The notes under the pieces: generated by a model | What the model saw: only the letters and a program-made list of their open reading frames with translations | Told to the model about the DNA's origin: nothing | The model's database searches: none | Shown here: positions 60,786-64,000 of the stretch, piece after piece | How the letters are laid out: every line of letters begins with the position of its first letter | Numbering within the stretch: position 1 is the stretch's first letter | Assembly: GCA_002021875.1 (NCBI GenBank) | Contig: CP018627.1 | Location: 6,262,001-6,326,000 of the forward strand | From: Streptomyces hygroscopicus | GTDB taxonomy: Bacteria; Actinomycetota; Actinomycetes; Streptomycetales; Streptomycetaceae | Direction of reading: 5' to 3' | DNA: 64,000 bases | Position numbers and translations under genes: made by a program

Positions 60786-63242
60786 ATGGATCCCGCAGCC
60801 ATAGACACACTGGTCCACGAACTCTTCGTCGCCAACGGGCCGGTGGACCGGCCTGTTCGCATCGCCTCCCTGGTCGCCTTCCAGGGCGACCACCGCACGC
60901 TCACCGAACGGGACCTGACCCGAGTCGCCGCCGCGCTCGTCGTAGGCGTCTCCGAAGAGATCTCCGAAGAGGTCGCCGACCAGGCGCGCTCCGCCCTCAC
61001 CGACGCGCTCGCCCGCACGCTCCACGCCCTCGGCACCGTCGATCTGGACGACCTGCGGGCCGTCCGCCTCGGCCCCGAAGCCTTCGCCCGCCACCTCGCC
61101 ATCGCCGCCCCCGACGCCGACGAAGGGCTGGACCCGGCGGACGCCCATACCCACGCCTCACTGCGCGAGACCACCTGCGCCCACATCCTCCGCTTCCTCG
61201 TCCGCCGCTCCCACTTCGTCACGGCCGCCGAGGACGCCGCGTTCGAGCAGCGCTACGCCCAGGACATCATCGCCGCCCACGACCACCTGACCATCTACGG
61301 CATCGATCTGGCCCACTCCCCCGACAGCTGGCCGCTGGACGCCGCCTATCTCAGCCTGGAGACCGAGGCCGACGGCGGAGGCCCGAGCGCCCCCGCCGAA
61401 CAGGCCCTCGCCGGACGCGAACGGGTGCTGCTGTGGGGCGTGGCGGGGTCGGGCAAGACCACGCTGGTGCAGCGGCTCGCGGTGTCCGTGGCGCGCGGTG
61501 ACCTCCCGGCCCCGCTGGCGGGGCTGCGCGGGCGGGTCCCCTTCGTGCTCCCCGTGCGCCGGTTCCGCCGCGACGGCTTCCCGGAGCCGGACGCCTTCCT
61601 GTCCGCCGTCCGCTATCCGCACACCGCCGCCCAGCCGCCGGGATGGGCCGAGCGGGTGCTGTCCCACGGGCGCGGGCTGCTGCTCGTGGACGGGGTGGAC
61701 GAGGCCCCGGAGGGGGAGCGTGAGCGGCTGCGGGAGGCGCTGCGCGAGCTTCCGGCGCGCTATCCGGGAAATGTCTGGCTGGTCACCTCGCGCCCCTCGG
61801 CCGTAAGGGAGAACTGGCCGGCCTCGGAGCGCTTCACCGAGCTGAAACTCTCCCCGCTCAGCCGCGAGGGGGTCACCGCGTTCATCCGGCGCTGGCATGC
61901 GGCCGCCCGCCAGGACATCACCGACCGTGCCGATCTGGACCGGCTGAGTGGTTACGAGGAAACGCTGCTGGACGCCGTAAGGATTACCCGGGACCTCGGC
62001 CGGCTGGCCACCAATCCACTGATGTGCGGTCTGCTGTGCGCGCTGCACCGGGACCGCCGCGGCTATCTGCCGCGCGGCCGGAAAGCGCTCTATGACGCGG
62101 CCCTTTCCATGCTGCTGGAACGGCGCGACCGGGAGCGCGCCATGCTGCCGCCGGAGGGAATCGACCTCCCTCAGGAACCGAAGGTCCAGCTGCTGCAGAA
62201 GCTGGCGCACTGGATGCTCGTCAACGGCCGGTCCGAAATGGACCGGACCACCGCCGTCGAGACGCTCGGCCGTCACCTCCCGGCCATTCCGCACGCGGCG
62301 CGGCAGGGCGGGCCGGAGGAGATCTACCGACATCTGCTCAACCGGACCGGTCTATTGCGCGAGCCCACACCCGGTTCGGTCGATTTCGTGCACCGAACGT
62401 TCCAGGACTATCTCAGCGCGAGAGCGGTCGTCGAACGGCACGATTTCGACTTCCTGATCGACCACGCACACCTGGACGACTGGGAAGAAGTGATCAGAAT
62501 GTCGGTCGCTCTCGCCCGCCCCGATGAATGCGGCTACCTCCTGGAGGGGCTGCTGGCGGCCCGTAAAGACGCCCGGCCGGTCCATGCCCGCCATCGCAAA
62601 CTCCTGGCGGCCGCATGTCTGGAACACGCGACGGAGCTGGACCCCGAGGTGCGTTCCCGGGTGCATCGCTATACCCGCGATCTGGTACGCCCGACCTCGC
62701 TGGAAGCGGCCCGCGCGCTCGGCTGGATCGGGCCTATCGTGCTGGAAATGCTGCCCGATCCCAGCGGCGTATCCGATGAGGAAGCCCATCGGCTGGCCGT
62801 CACCGCCACCTCGATAGCCGACGACCGCGCCATCGACTATCTGGTCCGGCTGCGGGACCGCGCCTCCTGGGCGGTACGGGCGCAGCTCGCGGGCGCCTGG
62901 CGGCGATATGACACCGATCGTTACGCCGAGGAAATCATCGGCCATCTCGATGAGCGGGAACTCGACTTTCCGGTGTCGGACCTGGAGGAACTGCGGGCCC
63001 TGCGGCGGCTCGGCGGCCGCCCCTGCGTCCAGATAGCCGGTGCGCTCACCCCGGACCAGCTCGCCGAGGGCCTGGTGGCGGAGCGGCTGACCGAGCTGTG
63101 GCTCGCCTACGACCTGGGCGCGGACCTGGACCTGAGCTGGCTGTCCGCCTTCCCCCGGCTGCACACCCTGCGGCTGAGCCACCGCAACACGGGGGTGACC
63201 GGGGTCCCGGAGGGCGTCCAGGTCATCGTGGCGGGCGCGTAA
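60786..63242 (+). CDS. NACHT-domain (NLR-like) STAND NTPase
   Basis: 818 residues from ATG 60786. N-terminal helical domain (~1-200), then a NACHT module: Walker A LLWGVAGSGKTTLVQRLAV (~residue 220), Walker B GLLLVDGVDEAPEGERERLR (~300), sensor segment NVWLVTSRPSAVRENW, and the winged-helix region CGLLCALHRDRRGYLPRGRKALYDAALSMLLERRDRER with FVHRTFQDYLSARAVVER (characteristic NACHT C-terminal motif). The rest is helical repeats ending in a short leucine-rich-like stretch (LSWLSAFPRLHTLRLSHRNT). Bacterial NACHT proteins include anti-phage factors; this one has no obvious toxic effector domain. A longer in-frame extension upstream is C-rich noncoding. Confidence 0.92.
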   Translation: MDPAAIDTLVHELFVANGPVDRPVRIASLVAFQGDHRTLTERDLTRVAAALVVGVSEEISEEVADQARSALTDALARTLHALGTVDLDDLRAVRLGPEAFARHLAIAAPDADEGLDPADAHTHASLRETTCAHILRFLVRRSHFVTAAEDAAFEQRYAQDIIAAHDHLTIYGIDLAHSPDSWPLDAAYLSLETEADGGGPSAPAEQALAGRERVLLWGVAGSGKTTLVQRLAVSVARGDLPAPLAGLRGRVPFVLPVRRFRRDGFPEPDAFLSAVRYPHTAAQPPGWAERVLSHGRGLLLVDGVDEAPEGERERLREALRELPARYPGNVWLVTSRPSAVRENWPASERFTELKLSPLSREGVTAFIRRWHAAARQDITDRADLDRLSGYEETLLDAVRITRDLGRLATNPLMCGLLCALHRDRRGYLPRGRKALYDAALSMLLERRDRERAMLPPEGIDLPQEPKVQLLQKLAHWMLVNGRSEMDRTTAVETLGRHLPAIPHAARQGGPEEIYRHLLNRTGLLREPTPGSVDFVHRTFQDYLSARAVVERHDFDFLIDHAHLDDWEEVIRMSVALARPDECGYLLEGLLAARKDARPVHARHRKLLAAACLEHATELDPEVRSRVHRYTRDLVRPTSLEAARALGWIGPIVLEMLPDPSGVSDEEAHRLAVTATSIADDRAIDYLVRLRDRASWAVRAQLAGAWRRYDTDRYAEEIIGHLDERELDFPVSDLEELRALRRLGGRPCVQIAGALTPDQLAEGLVAERLTELWLAYDLGADLDLSWLSAFPRLHTLRLSHRNTGVTGVPEGVQVIVAGA

Positions 63243-63448
63243 GGAAGACCTGGAGGGGCGGGGGTCCCCGGCGGGCCGTGGCCCCGCAACAGGCCCACGG
63301 AAGCCCCCAGAGCCCTGGTCCCCGGGCTCTCAGGGCTCTCCGGGCTCCCCGGGCCCTCCCACGGCCGCGCGCGCCCAAGTTGCGCCCCAGTTCGTGTCAG
63401 GGCGTGTCAGGGCGCGCCAGGGCCCGTCAGGGGCGTGGCCACGCAAAA

Positions 63449-63483
63449 GGGCCGCCCCGGACCGGAACGGTCCGGGGCGGCCC
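63449..63483 (-). terminator. Intrinsic terminator of clpC
   Basis: GGGCCGCCCCGGACC (63449-63463) and GGTCCGGGGCGGCCC (63469-63483) form a perfect 15-bp stem with a 5-nt loop. On the minus strand it is followed by TTTT. It lies 38 bp after the clpC stop. The rest of the 63243-63521 gap has only short GGGCTC and GTCAGGGCG repeats. Confidence 0.92.
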
Positions 63484-63521
63484 CGTGGCGTTGGACGACG
63501 CCGCGTTACCGCGTCGCCGCC

Positions 63522-64000
63522 TCACGCCTCCTTGCTGAGGTTCGGGCCCGCGCCACCGGCGGCGGACTCGATCGGCGGAGTGTCCGGCAGCGCCGCCTTC
63601 TCCTCGCCGCGGAAGGTGAACTTCTTCTCCTCACCCTCGCCCTCGGTGTCCACGACCACGATGTGGCCCGGACGCAGCTCGCCGAAGAGGATCTTCTCCG
63701 AGAGCACGTCCTCGATCTCGCGCTGGATCGTCCGGCGCAGCGGCCGGGCGCCCAGCACGGGGTCGTAGCCCCGCTTGGCGAGCAGCTTCTTGGCGTCACC
63801 GCTGAGCTCGATGCCCATGTCGCGGTCCTTGAGCCGCTCGTCCACCTTGGTGGTCATGAGGTCGACGATCTGGATGATGTCTTCCTCGGTGAGCTGGTGG
63901 AAGACCACGGTGTCATCGACACGGTTCAGGAACTCGGGGCGGAAGTGCTGCTTCAGCTCCTCGTTGACCTTGTTCTTCATCCGCTCGTAGCCGGTCTTCA
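63522..64000 (-). CDS. clpC: ATP-dependent Clp protease ATP-binding subunit ClpC, 3' part
   Basis: The last ~158 codons of a Clp/Hsp100 unfoldase; the gene continues beyond the right edge. The C-terminal half of the second AAA domain is visible: KNKVNEELKQHFRPEFLNRVDDTVVFHQL (sensor 1/small domain), LLAKRGYDPVLGARPLRRTI with the sensor 2 GAR motif, and the ClpC-like end EDVLSEKILFGELRPGHIVVV. The tail EKAALPDTPPIESAAGGAGPNLSKEA is typical of actinobacterial ClpC1. It unfolds substrates for ClpP. It has a strong terminator. Confidence 0.95.
   Translation of the reverse strand, partial: KTGYERMKNKVNEELKQHFRPEFLNRVDDTVVFHQLTEEDIIQIVDLMTTKVDERLKDRDMGIELSGDAKKLLAKRGYDPVLGARPLRRTIQREIEDVLSEKILFGELRPGHIVVVDTEGEGEEKKFTFRGEEKAALPDTPPIESAAGGAGPNLSKEA

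Overview
This is a very GC-rich (roughly 70 percent or more) actinobacterial chromosome segment, almost certainly Streptomyces or a close relative. Supporting signs are GTG/TTG starts, G/C third codon positions, CarD, mycothiol genes (mshA, mshD), the PhoR-PhoP/PhoU locus, DUF397/XRE/RsbW-like modules, a LAETG sortase substrate and STAND NTPases. No rRNA, tRNA or CRISPR array was seen.

Layout. 1-9.5 kb is conserved core: rlmB (cut by the window edge), cysS, ispF-ispD (MEP isoprenoid pathway), carD, a secreted lipoprotein, then the phosphate two-component operon phoR-phoP divergent from phoU across tandem PHO boxes. A 45-residue cysteine-rich peptide and a small conserved protein follow. 9.9-18.5 kb is accessory: a giant HTH/NTPase/membrane-segment/14-blade WD40 protein, an FkbM methyltransferase behind a structured leader, a DHFR-like reductase, a GT2/GntR pair and a cell-wall-anchored trypsin-like protease. 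18.5-27.3 kb is a scrapyard and insertion region: truncated RsbW-like and GntR genes, an ISAs1 end fragment, operator palindromes, a two-component system, a large secreted subtilase, and an ISAs1 transposase remnant with one nonsense codon fused to an IS110 remnant.

27.3-41.6 kb mixes core and accessory genes: gpmA, an MFS exporter, an 81-aa protein/sigma/M48 protease operon with 24-bp coding repeats, a Tat-exported beta-helix protein, ybjN-mshA, a methyltransferase, an APC permease, and an XRE regulator divergent from an aldo/keto reductase. 41.6-47.9 kb is a compact regulated locus: a MocR regulator divergent from a solute-binding-like protein, a nitrilase-superfamily amidase and a polar amino-acid-type ABC importer. 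47.9-55.8 kb holds Nudix, CHAD and polyphosphate kinase, mshD, a broken DUF1016-type nuclease remnant and a secreted 5'-nucleotidase. Together with phoRPU, several genes handle phosphate and polyphosphate.

55.8-64 kb holds a macrolide-type glycosyltransferase preceded by a 9-codon leader ORF. That leader is complementary to the ribosome-binding region of the glycosyltransferase, which is the architecture of an erm-type translational attenuator. Next come a WhiJ-like XRE/DUF397/ATPase module, an Rpn-family nuclease with a partial tandem duplicate, a NACHT (NLR-like) NTPase and the 3' end of clpC. The most notable items are the glycosyltransferase attenuator, the two STAND NTPases, the MocR-amidase-ABC locus and the mosaic IS scars.
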